A stretch of DNA of 64,000 nt from Clarkia xantiana subsp. parviflora (taxonomy: Eukaryota; Streptophyta; Magnoliopsida; Myrtales; Onagraceae): assembly GCA_036873135.1 (NCBI GenBank), contig JAPTYO010000005.1, positions 17,566,666 to 17,630,665 of the forward strand. The letters are read 5' to 3'. Positions 43,219 to 55,673 of the stretch are shown here, in pieces. Under the pieces are notes generated by a model, which saw nothing but the letters and a program-made list of their open reading frames with translations, searched no databases and was not told where the DNA came from. Position numbers and translations under genes: made by a program. The first letter of the stretch is position 1. Each line of letters starts with the position of its first letter.

Positions 43219-45588
43219 TGTCGAATTCTGAGCCGTATACTGAGCCGAGGTGTTAGTCGGAGCCTGATTCGAGCTTTGGAATTTCTCGCTGCCTTTGATT
43301 TAGGTCTCGCTGCTTTGTCGGAGAACCACCTGACTAGGTCCGGTTATAACGAGCATGTTACCTTAGGTGACATTTGTCCCTTAGATGAACCTTTATATCC
43401 CTTCCTCCCTTCTTTGGGAATACCCGCTAGACAGTGACAGAGCCCCCCAGGGAGAAGGTCGTTGTTTATCCTTCCCAGATTCGGTTTGGATTGCGGCTGC
43501 CTTACTGCGATGATCTTGTAGAATTGAGTAGATTCTTTAGGATCTCTCCTGTGAACCTTGCCCCTAGTGCTATCCGCGTTTGGGTGGGCTTCCGGGTGTT
43601 ATGCCACTGGTACTCCTGGAAGTATTCATTGGTCCTGTTCCGGTGCTTCTATCGATTCCAGTATCAGAGGAAGGTATGGTTCGCGAGTTTTGTAACTCGC
43701 CATCCGTCCCTCAAAGATTCCCGATTTGCTGATTTCCGGTTGAGCGGGGTCGAGTGGGATACTTCTCTTCGTTTCGTGGCCCGGAGCGATAACTCAGCGA
43801 GCCACTGGGCCAAACATTATTTCTTTATTACAGATCGATATGTTACTTGGCCGGTTTTGAATGAGGATCGGTCGGATGGCTGGCCTGCCTTTGGGGAGTT
43901 CTCTTCTGTGGACTTAGAGACTATTAAGACCATCTATGAGAGCCACAGGACCCAGTCATACTGTCCTGTGTCCTTGGTGACTGAGACAGATCTCTATGAG
44001 GCAGGGATTAGTTTGACTCCTGACTCCGGGGGTTCGGTATGTTACTTAGTCTTCTCATCTACATTTACTTTCTGCTTTTCCCTTGTAGGTTGGTTTCACG
44101 GGAAAACGTATAACGTGCAGGTAGCACCGGTCGATCTGAGCAAGAGGAGGGCTCCATCCAGCTCTACTCTAAAGAAGTCCCCTATGCTTGGGAAAACTGC
44201 TGGAGCCTCTGGTATACTTTCTTCTCTTTGCCTCTTTATGGTATACTTGTGTTTTTCTTACCTTGTTTTTCTTGCATTGCTAGGACACTCTCCCTTGGTG
44301 ACCGAGAGAGTTGTCTCCGTGGGAAAGGGCTCTGGACCTTCTAAGTCCAAGTCACGGAGGTCTGAATTTAAGGCCGGGGCCTCGGCTGTCAAGAAGAAGA
44401 AGGCTGCAGACCCTCCTCCTCCTGGTGTTCGTCCCTCGACCCTGTCTCGCGACAAAGAGATAGTGGTCGAGGAGGCGCCTTCCCGAGCTGATAAAGGGAA
44501 GCGACCTGTTGGTGATGGTGGAGTGGCCACTGGTTCTCCATCCCCTGCCCCCAGCCGAGGGCACGGTCGTCAGGTTCGATCTTCTTCATGTTATTAATGC
44601 TTCTGTGTTCGTATTTTTCTTTATCTTGCTTTGTTTGTATAGGTGGGCCTTCGGCTTTGAGTCGGAAGGATTTTACGCGCCTTACTGACGAGGATGTCGT
44701 TGGGTCTGAGTGGACTCCTTTTGCTAGGTTGAAGGAGTTCCACCTTGATAGCGGATCTTCCTTGCGCACCCCGGAGGTTGGTATCCGCGTGCTTCGCGGT
44801 GCCATTCCTCCTGGTGATCGTGCTGCTCAGCCTAAGTCTCCTAGGGAGACCCAGCGTTTCGTTCAGGGTGTATTATCCCGTTATGTGCCTGTGAGTGGTG
44901 TCTCTCTTCCCCTTTTTACTTTCATGTTGTTGCTTTTCCAGTTACTCACCCTTTGTTAAATTTTCAGGGTATGTCTGACATGGTGAACATGTCGTCCCTT
45001 GTGCTCGAGCTATCCGATGAGAAGAAAGCTCTTGAGGATAGCCAGGTATCCCTGAAGGCGGAGCTTGCCACTGCTGCTGAGAAGGCTCGCCTGTCTGATC
45101 TGAAGATGCAGGAGCTCAGGGACCAAGTGTCTTTACTTGAGACTACCGTAGGTAGCTTGCGCCGTGAGGCTGAGGTCGCATCTTCACTCCATTCTGAGGA
45201 GTTGAGGAAGCTTGAGGCAAAGTGCCGGGCAGAGGAGAGGGCTGTTGCAGTGTCTGAGTACAAGGCTTCCTCTGCCTTTACTGCTGATTACAGTGTGCGG
45301 CTTACTCAGGAGATGAACCAGTTTGGCGAGTATCTTGTTGACCATATCTTTCGTATTGATCCCCAGTTTCCTGTTGGTGATCTGGGTGATTTTGGACCGT
45401 ACGCTACTAGTTATATGGTTGTCCTTAGGGGTCAGGCTGCAGTTGCTGATGAGCCTGCCCCTGCACAGGTGGATGCTACACCTGTGGACGTTGATAGTTC
45501 AGACTCTTCCTCCTCTTCTTCTATCTCTGCTGGTGGGTCGTCCTCAGAGGGTCAGGACCGTGAGGATTCTCCAGCAGGCTCTGGTTGA
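43219..45588 (+). pseudogene. Antisense spliced gene of element F (copy 2)
   Basis: Duplicate of 34290-36660. One G is missing near 43419 (TTTGGGAAT versus TTTGGGGAAT), which shifts the frame before EPPREKVVVYPSQIR. It also has C to T at 43428, giving TAG in one frame, and at 44707. Downstream exons are unchanged: 44643-44890 and 44968-45588 at offset 8928. Confidence 0.7.
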
Positions 45589-46005
45589 TGTGCTGATATC
45601 TTTCTATCTTTGTATATATGATTTTACTTTTCTTCCCCTTTGATGGGTTGAGTGTCTCTCCCCTTGATGGGTCGAGATCCTCTTGGGATTGCTATACTTT
45701 GGATTTTCTGTTGCTTTCCTTCTTCATATGGTTATGTTGGCGGTGTGTGGAACACTTGCCTTTTGATGTGTACCTCGTATGCTTCTGTATATATTCCTTT
45801 AATCATGGACTCTTCCTTTTGTTGTGTTTTCCTTTACTTATCCTTCTTGTGTGTTTTCCTTCGTATCATACCTGCTATCTCATCAAGAAAAAACATTATG
45901 TGTTCTTCATACAACTTTGCTTTGCAATTATTTTTTCATGGAATCCTTCTTAGTATGGTGCAATGATCTCTTCTTATACCCTTTTAAATGGTATGTATGG
46001 TACTG
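45589..46005. other. 3' flank of the antisense gene, element F (copy 2)
   Basis: Duplicate of 36661-37077, non-coding. Confidence 0.5.
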
Positions 46006-46700
46006 TTAGACCAAAGATACGCTCTTGGTGGGCGTCGAATCTGTTCACGAGACAGGCTCTCGGAGGGCACTTAACGTTTCACAGGATAGGCTCCCGGAGG
46101 GCACAAGTTAGACCAAAGATACGCTCCTGGTGGGCGTCGAAACTGTTCACGAGATACGCTCTCGGAGGGCACCAGTAGTTAGACCAAAGATACGCTCTTG
46201 GTGGGCGTCGAATCTGGTAGTTTGAAATCTACCTCAAGATACGCTCTTGGGGGCGTCGAATCTGGTAGTTTGAAATCTACCTCAAGATACGCTCCTGGGG
46301 GCGTCGAAGGTCGTAGTTTTTAGAAGCTACTCTCAAGATACGCTCTTGGGGGCGTCGAAATTCGTAGTTTTTGGAAACCACTCTCAAGATACGCTCTTGA
46401 GGGCTTCGAAATTCGTAGTTTTTGGAAACCACTCTCAAGATACGCTCTTGGGTGCGTCGAATGTCGTAGTATAGAAACTACTCTCAAGATACGCTCTTGG
46501 GGGCGTCGAAGGTCGTAGTATAAAAACTACTCTCAAGATACGCTCTTGGGGGCGTCGAAGGTCGTAGTATAAAAACTACTCTCATGATACGCTCTTGGGG
46601 GCGTCGGATCTGTTCGCGGGATAGGCTCCCGGAGGGCACAGGGTTCGTAGTTTTAGAACTACTCTCAAGATACGCTCTTGGGGGCGTCGAAAGTGTTGTT
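46006..46700 (-). repeat. Hairpin array of element F, copy 2 (complete)
   Basis: Same as 37078-37749 but continuing through the last CAAGA-TACGC-TCTTG unit into unique F sequence at about 46700. Confidence 0.88.
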
Positions 46701-46958
46701 GACTTGAAGTCATATCTGTGTAAGGATAACTCAATGATTATACTACCATATTCATTGGAAAATACTTTTTGAGTAACTTCTACTCCCTTAGGAGCATTCA
46801 TGTTTTTTGTACACATGGGATGCCTTGGGTGGATCAAGACACCCTTTGGAGGAAATCAAAGATAGTGTAGAGTTGGAGTAACTTCTTGAGTTCTCCTTCT
46901 CAAAAGTTGTTTTTGGAAAACTTAGAATGCTTGAACATGCAAAGTGCTAAATATGTAA
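46701..46958 (-). other. 3' untranslated block between Gag' and the array, element F
   Basis: Reverse complement is similar to 8690-8944 of element B. Non-coding. Confidence 0.55.
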
Positions 46959-47566
46959 CTAAGGATATGGGGTGGTGAGTTTGTCTGTTGCCACGTACTC
47001 CCTTAGGCCTCCTTTATAAATCATCTCCTCCACTTCTATCTTTAGCACCATGCAGACGTTGGTTTGATGCCCCCAGGTCCCATGGTACTCACACCATCCC
47101 TGTGCATCTCTTCCTAGGAAGGCCTTGCCCTCCTCTTTGCATGTGGGTAGCTCTTCCTTGAGGTACTTCTGAAAGATTTCTTCTATGTTCACTGTAAGGG
47201 GTGTGATTTAAAATTTACACCTCCTTCTAGTGTATCAGTCTCTCTTTCTTTCTCCAGGACTTCCTCCGGTTGCTCTATCTCCTTTGCAAACGCCTTGTCT
47301 AGCTTTTCCTTGAGCTCTCTCATCGTGCTTGTCATGACCATCTCATAAAGCCCTCCATATGCTTCAAATGAGCTTGGATGCATGTTTCTAATGAAGGCTC
47401 TGACGGCCTCTCTTCTTGTGATGTCCATGTTGGCACCATAACTGGAGAATCTCTCGAAGTAGCTTGACATGGGCTCCCTCGGCATTTGCTTGATGTCATC
47501 GATGTATCGGAAACCTTTATGATGGAGTCCCTTGTTCTTTTTCCTTCTACGCTTTCTGGCTGCCAA
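46959..47566 (-). pseudogene. Second Gag-like domain (Gag') of element F
   Basis: Two overlapping frames: 47566-47189 (GFRYIDDIKQMPREPMSSYF, AVRAFIRNMHPSSFEAYGGL) and 47192-46959 (IEEIFQKYLKEELPTCKEEG, knuckle WCEYHGTWGHQTNVC, EVEEMIYKGGLREYV). A frameshift at about 47190 separates them, and another near 47540 separates this part from the protease frame. Otherwise it is collinear with element B. Confidence 0.85.
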
Positions 47567-48795
47567 GGTATGCTTGTTACCTTTACAGCCTTGCTCATGT
47601 GTCTCTTCTTAGCCATTCCTTGAAAAAGGTGCCTGCTCAGGCGGAGTGCAATTCCGTTCTTCATCTTTCTTTTCCTTTGTCTCCTCATCACCTTCTTGTT
47701 GTCTTGGTTGGCCCCTATCATGACCATTGCCACTGTGTCCGACTTGTGTGATCCACGTCTCATGGAGTTGACGTAGCACTGCCTTGCAGTGCGTTGATCA
47801 CCCAAGACTTCTCCAATTCCGTTTTCAGTGATGTATTTCAATTTCTGGTGTACGGTAGATGGCACGATTTCGTATGGATTTATGGTTGTTCTTCCTAGGA
47901 TCCCATTGTAGGCTCCCAGGCTTTCAACCACCAAGAAGTTAACGTTCACCTTCAGCTGTGTCCGTCCTTGGCCCATGGTCACTGGCAGGGTTAACATTCC
48001 CAGGGGGTAACTTGTTGCCCCTGAGAAGCCAACCATAGGAAAGTTGACTGGTTTGATGTCTGCCTTCGTTTTCCCTATTTCTTCCAGGACTCTTAGGCTT
48101 AAGAGGTCTACCGAGCTGCCCCCATCTACCAGTATTCTCTTTACATCAAAATTATCAATGTCTATTGTGATGACTAAAGCATCGTCATGTGGGAAGACAA
48201 TGTGGCTCTTGTCCTTCTCCGAGAATTCAATCTTCATCTCCTCTCCTTCTCGTGGTCTTTTTCTCCACCTTGGTACTGAGCTCAGTTTGGATGCGTAAAC
48301 CTCCCATGCATTAGCAGTTGGGCCACCTGATGCCACTCCTCCGTGTATCATGTTTATAGTCCCCCTCTTGTTAGGTGGGGGATTATAATCTATCTTGTTT
48401 TTCCCTTTGTCCTTGTATGATGGCCCTAGATGTATGTTGTTGCCCCCGTGATCCACGAACTGTTTTAGCTCCCCCCTTTGGATGATATTGTTGATGCTTA
48501 GCTTCAGGCTAAAGCATTCGTTCGTATCATGCACGTATGCTTCATGGTTATCACACCATCTATCCTTGTGTGTCCCTACCATAGGCGCTCTCCATCTTCC
48601 GGGGGTTACCAGAGTTTCTGATTTCTCATCTCTCTTAGGACCACTGCTGGGGTGGCGTTCAATGGTATGAACTTGATGACATTTATTTCCCTAGCCTTCA
48701 GTGGTTCGCCCATCTGATTTCTTTGCTGAGGCGGACGCCACTCCTGCTGCCTTATGGGTTGAGGTGCCTGAGGTGGCTTTCCTCTGTTCGGCTTT
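47332..48795 (-). pseudogene. Gag C-terminus and protease of element F
   Basis: From 48795: KPNRGKPPQAPQ, REINVIKFIPLNATPA, a TAA and frameshift near 48590-48630, then the open frame from 48582: WCDNHEAYVHDTNEC knuckle (G replaced by V in GHD), GTINMIHGGVASGGPTANAW, DDALVITIDIDNFDVKRI, protease LVDGGSSVDLLS, LGAYNGILGRTTINPYEIVP without the frameshift of element B, QCYVNSMRRG and the start of the Gag' linker. Confidence 0.88.
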
Positions 48796-48800
48796 GTATT
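48796..48800 (+). repeat. Target-site duplication of element G, left copy
   Basis: GTATT before LTR 48801, matching 58430-58434. Excising G restores Gag of F as KED-NT-KPNRGK. Confidence 0.9.
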
Positions 48801-49550
48801 TGTTAGGTTCCAAGTCTAGGGTCAACGGGCGGTCGACCTAAGTCTCGTTCCTCACTGGAGATGTTGCGGATCCGATGCTCTCGGGTTGTGTCGTCTTAGC
48901 TTGTGTCTTTCCGTCCTTCGCTTCACTTCTCTTCTTGCCCTGCAAGAGGGGCAATACCAGGCACAGAGGGGGGGGTGGTGCCTGATGAACCCTCTCCGAT
49001 GCCTAAGTCAGTACGGTTTTTGTAGAGAGATAAAGCTAGAGAGAGGTCAGAGCAAAATTAGGCAACTTGCCAAGATGATCAAATGAATAGTGGAGGAGTT
49101 GTATTTATAGGCAACGGTGTCATTAAGGTGGCTTAATGACATCGTTAACCTTTAAACACAATTAATTATCCTTTAAACACGTAATTAAGACCTTAGGGTA
49201 CGGAGAAGGTTGGCGGAAATAAACCGAGTATGGGAGTCTAAAAACGGTGTCGGGGCCCTTGGGGGGAGGAAAATCCGACCCCCAAGGGTAGGGGTTGGGT
49301 GTGGCCACCCAACCCCTCCTAAGGGAGATCGGGTTGGCTGACCCGATCTCCCCTAGGGGAGGTCGGGTGTGGCCACCCGACCTCACCTAGGTGAGTCTGA
49401 CTTGGCCCGGACGAGTATTTTGGCCTCGTCCGGACCGTTGGTGTTTTCGCGGGGTGTTCGGGTTGAAGTTTCGATTTGCAATCATTAACGGGGTGATCAA
49501 AATAAAACGATTCGGAAGTCAACGGGTTCAAATTGGGCGTATATCCATCA
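48801..49550 (-). repeat. 3' LTR of element G
   Basis: 750 bp, TGTTAGGTTCC...CCATCA on the plus strand. Palindromes at about 49285-49397, TATA box 49109-49102, leader hairpin arms 48956-48964 and 48978-48986. Confidence 0.93.
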
Positions 49551-50714
49551 CATGCCCCCGAGTCAACCAATGGCCTGACCCTTGATTGACTCTATTTTAG
49601 GATGGTATGACACGCGCAATTTGAAGCCGGGATTTTACCTTTTTTCGGAATACTTACTTACCCATGGATGTGTGTCTCTGACTCTGCCCCCTGCCTTATA
49701 AGATAGAGGAATTGCAAACGTCGGAATAGCACGGACACGTGTCCAAGCACGTGTCTGTCTGAGATGGAAATAATAAATTTAACACCACCATGAGTGTGTG
49801 CTCGGAAAATGTATGCTCATGTGAAGACGCAACATGAACACAGCTAAACAGGTCCATGTTTCAATTTTATGCCGGGATAAGTCTAAGTGAGGAAAAATTT
49901 CAATTTTGGTCCAAAATTTTTCTAAGTATGGGATACTAGAAAATATACCTACAGGATGTTAACTAGGAGTGAACATGGACATATCATCAACATGAGGATG
50001 TGTACTAGCATACATGCAAGTAGGAACATAAGGATGGGAGTGAGTATAGACATGCTGCGATTGTAGTCATGAATGTATGCATAAATATATGGCGGTCATG
50101 TGCATGTACATCTAAATTTTTGAACACACGGGAGTGTGTACGTGGGCATGCATATGAGTGCAAGCATGAACATGTATGTATGTATGTATGGACGGGTTGT
50201 GAGTATAAGTATGAGTGATGACATTGATGTACCTGTAGATGTTAATCATGAATATGAGCATAAGTGCAAAGGTGAGAGCATATACCTCTCCTTTACTTGA
50301 GTGTAGGAACTCTGCCACTCAATGGGACACAACGTTCCGCCTCCCTCGTACTAGCGTGAGCATTGTCCATTAACCTCGACCTTCGGCATGTGTAACATTT
50401 TTCCTTCATTCGTTGGAGCGTGTGTATAGCTCTTGACCTTTATCCTGCAATTTGTTCCCCATAAAAGTGAGGGTGAAAATGCTTACAAGCTTTCTTCTTA
50501 CCGCCGCGAGCGAAGGGGTCTATTGACATGTGTTAAGGGTTGACCCTTCCTTCGGATGTGTTAGAGAGTTGCTCCATTTGGGGAAACTAAAAGTTCGCCC
50601 TCTTCCCTTGGTGTTAAGGTTGCCCCCGTAGTAGGCGTATCTCGCCCCTCCATGAGTAAGGGTCGATCTTTGCGTTGGTTGCTCGTATAGATGACTCACT
50701 TTTGTGAAGCTTTC
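49551..50714. other. Polypurine tract and spacer of element G
   Basis: Polypurine tract 49551-49566 (minus), then the conserved pre-LTR block with CACGTG at 49736-49741 and 49748-49753. From about 49930 to 50310 the sequence is ATG/CATG-rich and low complexity. No gene is seen. Confidence 0.55.
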
Positions 50715-51360
50715 TTCTTCAGACAGGGAGACCTTGAAGATCGTTTTCCAAGGTAGTCAGACCAAATCTGACTTTCCTGTGTCTTGGGTGTCCGAGGTGG
50801 ACTCGTATGAGGCGGGGACTCGTATGACCCCTTGTAGGTTGATTTCATGGAGAAACATATAAGGTGTAGGCAGAGCGTTCCGAACGTACCGTTGAATCGG
50901 ATGAGAGGGAAGAACCCTCTAGTTCTGTTTATCAGGCCAAGAAATTTTCTAAGTCAGGGAAGGCTGCTAATGCTCCCAGTATGTTCTTTTTCCCTTCTCT
51001 TTTCTTTGTGATATACTTATGATTGTTCTCATGCTGCTTCCTTCTTGTTGTTTGAGCGTTCTTCCCTGGTTACCGAATGGTTCTTGTGGTGGGTGAGAGT
51101 TCAATTCAATCTAAATCCAAAGCGCGGAAACCTGACTCTGAGGTCGGGCCCTCGGCTGCCAAGGAGAAGGAAACCGCGAGAGGCTCTCCTTCAAGTGCCC
51201 CCTTGCTGACTCCCTCCCATGATAAGGAGGTAGTGGTTGAAGAGGCGCCCTCTTTGCTTGATAAAAGGAAACAACCTGTGGCTGGCGATGGGGTGATCAT
51301 AGGTCTTGATGTCTCTTCTCTATCCCCTGCCCCCCAGCCGAGGGGCCGAGTCTCAAGTTT
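50715..51360 (+). pseudogene. Antisense gene remnant of element G
   Basis: Nucleotide similarity to the middle exons of the F antisense gene. It matches the stretch around CCTGTGTCCTTGGTGACTGAG, quoted here in shortened form as TCCTGTGTC...GAGGCGGGGAC, then the 35161-35637 exons, with an intron-like GTATGTTC...TTGAG at about 50981-51058. The best open stretch (51077 on) reads KSKARKPDSEVGPSAAKEKE and HDKEVVVEEAPSLLDK. The N-terminal domain and last exons are missing. Confidence 0.7.
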
Positions 51361-51894
51361 ATTTCATCTTCATGTAGATTTGACGACTTTTGAAGGTGTC
51401 TTTGTCTTTCCTATGGGTTATGTTATTAACCCATGCGTTGAAGATTTTTCTTTTGGTGATGGGTGTGATCATCACCTTTCATTGAGGTTCCTTTCTCTTG
51501 CCATGGCTCTGATTAAGATAGCAAATTCTTGCTTTGGAGTTTGGTGGAGACTGCTCTTGAGTTAGCCTCTACTAGTATCATAGTTGTGATCGTTGTTGGG
51601 ATCGTTTTGTTATATGCCCTCAATAGTGCTCGTCGTGATTCTTTGCTTCATGGTTGATTTCGTGAGATATGGAGGTTGTCTTCATAATGAGGAGGTCTCC
51701 TTCCTAGTATCACCCAGTGAGTTGAAATATAAGTGCCTAGCTTTGATGAGCGTACGAAGGGTGTTGTTGTTGTTGTTTTTTTTTTTTTTTTGAATCTCCT
51801 CCTAAGGCTAGGCGTAGCCTTTTGATGTTCGTGGTCGGGATGGTGTCTTTACAATGTATGTCTTTGACAGATGTTTTATGATGTGCTGCCATGA
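51361..51894. other. Interior of element G, unrecognised
   Basis: No supported gene. A run of 15 T lies at 51777-51791. Confidence 0.4.
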
Positions 51895-52145
51895 TAATCA
51901 CTTCGAGGTATGAGGACATGATAGCCACTTCATGATGTGTGGGAGTGATAGCCCTTTTGTATTGTGTGGACATGATGGCCACTTCAGGGTATGTGGACAT
52001 GATAGCCACTTCAAGGTATGTGGACATGATAGCCACTTCAGGGTATGTGGACATGATAGCCACTTCAAGGTATGTGGACATGATAGCCACTTCAGGGTAT
52101 GTGGATATGATAGCCACTTCAGGGTATGTTGACATGATAGCCACA
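51895..52145. repeat. 27-bp tandem repeat in element G
   Basis: Eight to nine units of TATGTGGACATGATAGCCAC plus TTCAGGG or TTCAAGG, two alternating subtypes. Open frames on both strands across it are repeat artefacts. Confidence 0.9.
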
Positions 52146-52794
52146 TCACGATGTATGGAGTTGTGCTTTAGTATTCCTTTCTCATTGGAGAGCCTTCATT
52201 GCTATAGTTGCCTTTTGTTTAGGCTATGTTTGTTGGGTTAGGTCCCGATGTCTCGTCTTGTCGGATGTTGTATCCTTTATGCTCTTTAGATGTCTCCTTC
52301 ATGAGTTGTGCTTGACGATGTTCAAGTCTGATACGAGCATAGGTCACGCGAGGGAGACATGCAAGACAATAACGTTTGTCGGAGGTTGATTTGTGCGACT
52401 TGTAAGGCAATTCTCTTCTTGATGGATCGAGTTTATTTTGAGGGCCTTGAACTTTGGATTTCATGTCTTTGCTATCCTTCTTGGTGGTGTTGGGTTCCTT
52501 TGGATACTTCTCTTGACTTGTGATATGGATGGTAGGATAACTCGTTACTTTTCATGATAACCTCTTGTACTTCTATATATGATCCTTTGGTCATTGACTT
52601 CTCCTTTGTATATGCTTTCCTTTCTTTATCTTTCTTGTGTGTTTTCCTTCGCATCATACCTGCTATCTCATCAAGAAAAAACATTATGTGTTCTTCATAC
52701 AACTTTGCTTTGCAATTATTTTCTCATGGAATCCTTCTCAGTATGGTGCGATAATCTCTTCTGATACCCTTTAAATGGTATATATGGTACTGTT
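52146..52794. other. 3' flank of the antisense gene, element G
   Basis: From 52560 it matches 36850-37077 of element F. The earlier part holds nothing recognisable. Confidence 0.5.
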
Positions 52795-53640
52795 AGACCA
52801 AAGATACGCTCTTGGTGGGCGTCGAATATGTTCACGAGACAGGCTCTCGGAGGGCACTTAACGTTTCACAGGATAGGCTCCCGGAGGGCACAAGTTAGAC
52901 CAAAGATACGCTCCTGGTTGGCGTCGAAAACTGTTCACGAGACTGGCTCTCGGAGGGCACTTAACGTTTCACAGGATAGGCTCCCGGAGGGCACAAGTTA
53001 GACCAAAGATACGCTCCTGGTTGGCGTCGAAAACTGTTCACGAGACTGGCTCTCGGAGGGCACTTAACTTTTCACAGGATAGGCTCCCGGAGGGCACAAG
53101 TTAGACCAAAGATACGCTCTAGGTGGGCGTCGAAGCTGGTAGTTTGAAATCTACCTCAAGATACGCTCTAGGGGGCGTCGAATCTGGTAGTGTTTTTTCT
53201 ACCTCAAGATACGCTCTTGGGGGCGTCGAATCTGGTAGGTTGCAAATCTACCTCAAGATACGCTCCTGGGGGCGTCGAAATTCGTAGTTTTTGGAAACCA
53301 CTCTCAAGATACGCTCTTGGTGCGTCGAAGGTCGTAGTTTTTGGAAACCACTCTCAAGATACGCTCTTGGTGCGTCGAAGGTCGTAGTGTAGAAACTACT
53401 CTCAAGATACGCTCTTGGGGGCGTCGAAGGTCGTAGTATGAACACTACTCTCAAGATACGCTCTTGGGGGCGTCGAAGGTCGTAGTATAAAACTACTCTC
53501 AAGATACGCTCTTGGGGGCGTCGAATCTGCTCGCGGGATAGGCTCCCGAAGGGCACAGGGTTCGTAGTTTTAGAACTACTCTCAAGATACGCTCTTGGGG
53601 GCGTCGAATGTGTTCGCGGGATTGGCTCCCGGAGGGCTCA
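52795..53640 (-). repeat. Hairpin array of element G
   Basis: About 17 units of the F type. It includes a higher-order repeat of about 120 bp (52,880-53,100) joining ACCAAAGA-TACGC-TCCTGGT, CGAGA-CTGGC-TCTCG and CAGGA-TAGGC-TCCCG cores. The last unit has CGGGA-TTGGC-TCCCG. Confidence 0.88.
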
Positions 53641-55442
53641 TAATATTACCTTATCTTGTGTCCTTTCTCATGTAGGGTGCGTCTTTGGTATGCTTTTTGA
53701 GTCTTTACTTGACTTTTCCTTCTATGATATTGCATGCTACCACGCTTTTCCTTCAATGTGGGAGATCACCTCTCGAGGGCGATGTTTGTGTGCTGCCAAC
53801 TTAGGACGAGTTCGTATAGGGAGTTGATGATGTTTTCCTCTTATGTGACCTCTTCTAGGAGAAGTGGTATTGCATGTTCTTGTGATCTTCTGCCTCTAAT
53901 CTCTTCTTTTACACTTAGGTGGACTACCAAGCACTTATTCGTTTGGTGCCCCCCAAGTTGCTTGGTGGTCATACCGCCTTTCATATTTGGCCGTTGAAGG
54001 CCCCTCGTTCATTTTCTTGGTTGGGTACCCTTATGCTCGGGGCTCCCTTGTCTGCTTGTTTGAATGCGATGAGTGTCCCTTGTAGGATTTACTCTTTCTC
54101 ATGCTTGCTTGTTTTAGTTATAGGCATGGTTTGGATAATGCCTTTGTCGGATGTATCTTTAGGGATTGGGTGGAGAGCTTTTGCTTTGGGTGGGTGGGGG
54201 TGATTTTCATTCTCTTGATAACCAGGATGCGACAGTGTCTGTATCCTAGGGGTGCTTGTAAATTCTTTCCCCCCCCTTATGTTTTAGGTTGAAAAGCTCT
54301 CTCATAGAATGGTGTCTTGAGTTGTTAATCTCGTAGGTGTGTTTCAGACTAGTCAATCTGATCCATGCTCTTTGCTCGTGCATGGGGGGTCTGACCGGGC
54401 TGTGATAATCTTGGAGTGTTGTGGCACTTAGTGTGCTTTGCCTTTTCCTTTACATTGGAGTATTCTTCAATGCCTTTAGGGAGTGTCACATTGGTCATGC
54501 TCCTCCCACCTTGAATCTTGATTATAGACTTCCTTTGAATTAGGACTTGAACCTAAAAAGGATGTTTTCCTTTAGGTTTGCAAGTGATGCTCCATGATTT
54601 TCCATGGGTTTGCCCCCGTATTGGCTATTCCTTGTTGGATAGCTTCATTAGAGACTGCATTTGTATTGTGTACGTATACGTGTTTGAGGTGTGTTGAGCT
54701 GACAAGTCCCTCCTTTTTTATTTCGTCATATCCTTCATTCACCATGTATTCGGCGTATGGCCTTAAAGGCGGGATATTGTTCTAGTGTCCCTTTTATCGG
54801 GGTTCTCCTCTTGATGGAATGCCATAGTCAAATGTCTTATCATTTGCAGACAAGGTGGTTGATCGAGATGTGCGTCTAGTGTGAGGGTCGATCTTGAAAC
54901 CTTACTCCCCAAGCTTTAGAGCTCTTCTTTGGTTGATCTTGTAGAACTATTATCCTGCCCTAAGGCTCTTGATAGGAGATGTATCTCCTTTTTCATACTC
55001 TAGTTGTTGCACTATCTCTTTTGCTAATCTTGCATCTTTACAGTTTCTCTCTTGGTGCATGACTTCAATGACAGGATTTTCTACCGATGTTTATTCTATT
55101 AGGACTTGTATCCTTGGTTGCCTTTCTTTCTTGTGAGATGGCGAAGGAGCGTTTATGAACACTCCAATGTGTCGTACTTGGTAGAGGTATGCGCCTAATC
55201 TTTATGGCGCTGTCTTGAATCTTCGTGTATCTTTCTTTGATGAACATGTTACTCATTGCATATATAATACGGAGTCCAAGGATCTCCGGGTTAGGATCAT
55301 ATTTTGAGAACAGAGACATAGTCATCTATTAGATAACCTCTTTATCTACGGAGTTTATTTTTGCAAGGATAAATGAAAGGATACTTGTAAGGATACTTGT
55401 AAGGATACTTGTAAGGATATGTGTTCCATCCTTATTCCTGGT
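53641..55442. other. Interior of element G, no recognisable gene
   Basis: 1.8 kb where the Gag' domain of F would lie. No capsid or zinc-knuckle motif could be recognised on either strand. Confidence 0.4.
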
Positions 55443-55673
55443 TCATTTGCAGTGCCGTGTCCCTAATGGGTGTGTTGGTGTTCTGACCACCTTTACTAGT
55501 AGGGGGTCCTTTGGTATTGGGTATGTCTGACTCTTCTCTAGTATCATCAATGGTTGGTCATGGGAGATGTCTGACGGACTCCCTTCATGTACTATGGTTC
55601 TCTTCATGTCAAAGTTGGTGATTCCCTCTTTTATGACTAACATATCATTGTGTGGAAATACTATGTTTTCCAT
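55443..55673 (-). pseudogene. Protease remnant of element G
   Basis: MENIVFPHNDMLVIKEGITN and FDMKRTIVHEGSPSDIS correspond to HIVFPHDDALVITLDIDN and FDVKRILVDGGSSADLL. The catalytic DGG has become HEG, so the enzyme is dead. The surroundings hold no further domain. Confidence 0.65.

Larger units (their letters stand above)
37750..46677 (+). repeat. 8.93-kb tandem duplication, copy 2
   Basis: Second copy. The left junction fuses the F array (GATACGCTC) to D protease (AAGTTTTGCTC) with at most one base of overlap. At its right end the F array continues undisturbed into the rest of element F. Confidence 0.95.

Noticed and set aside
51898..52241. ORFs on both strands over 27-bp repeats
   Set aside because: Period divisible by three keeps all frames open; repeat artefact.
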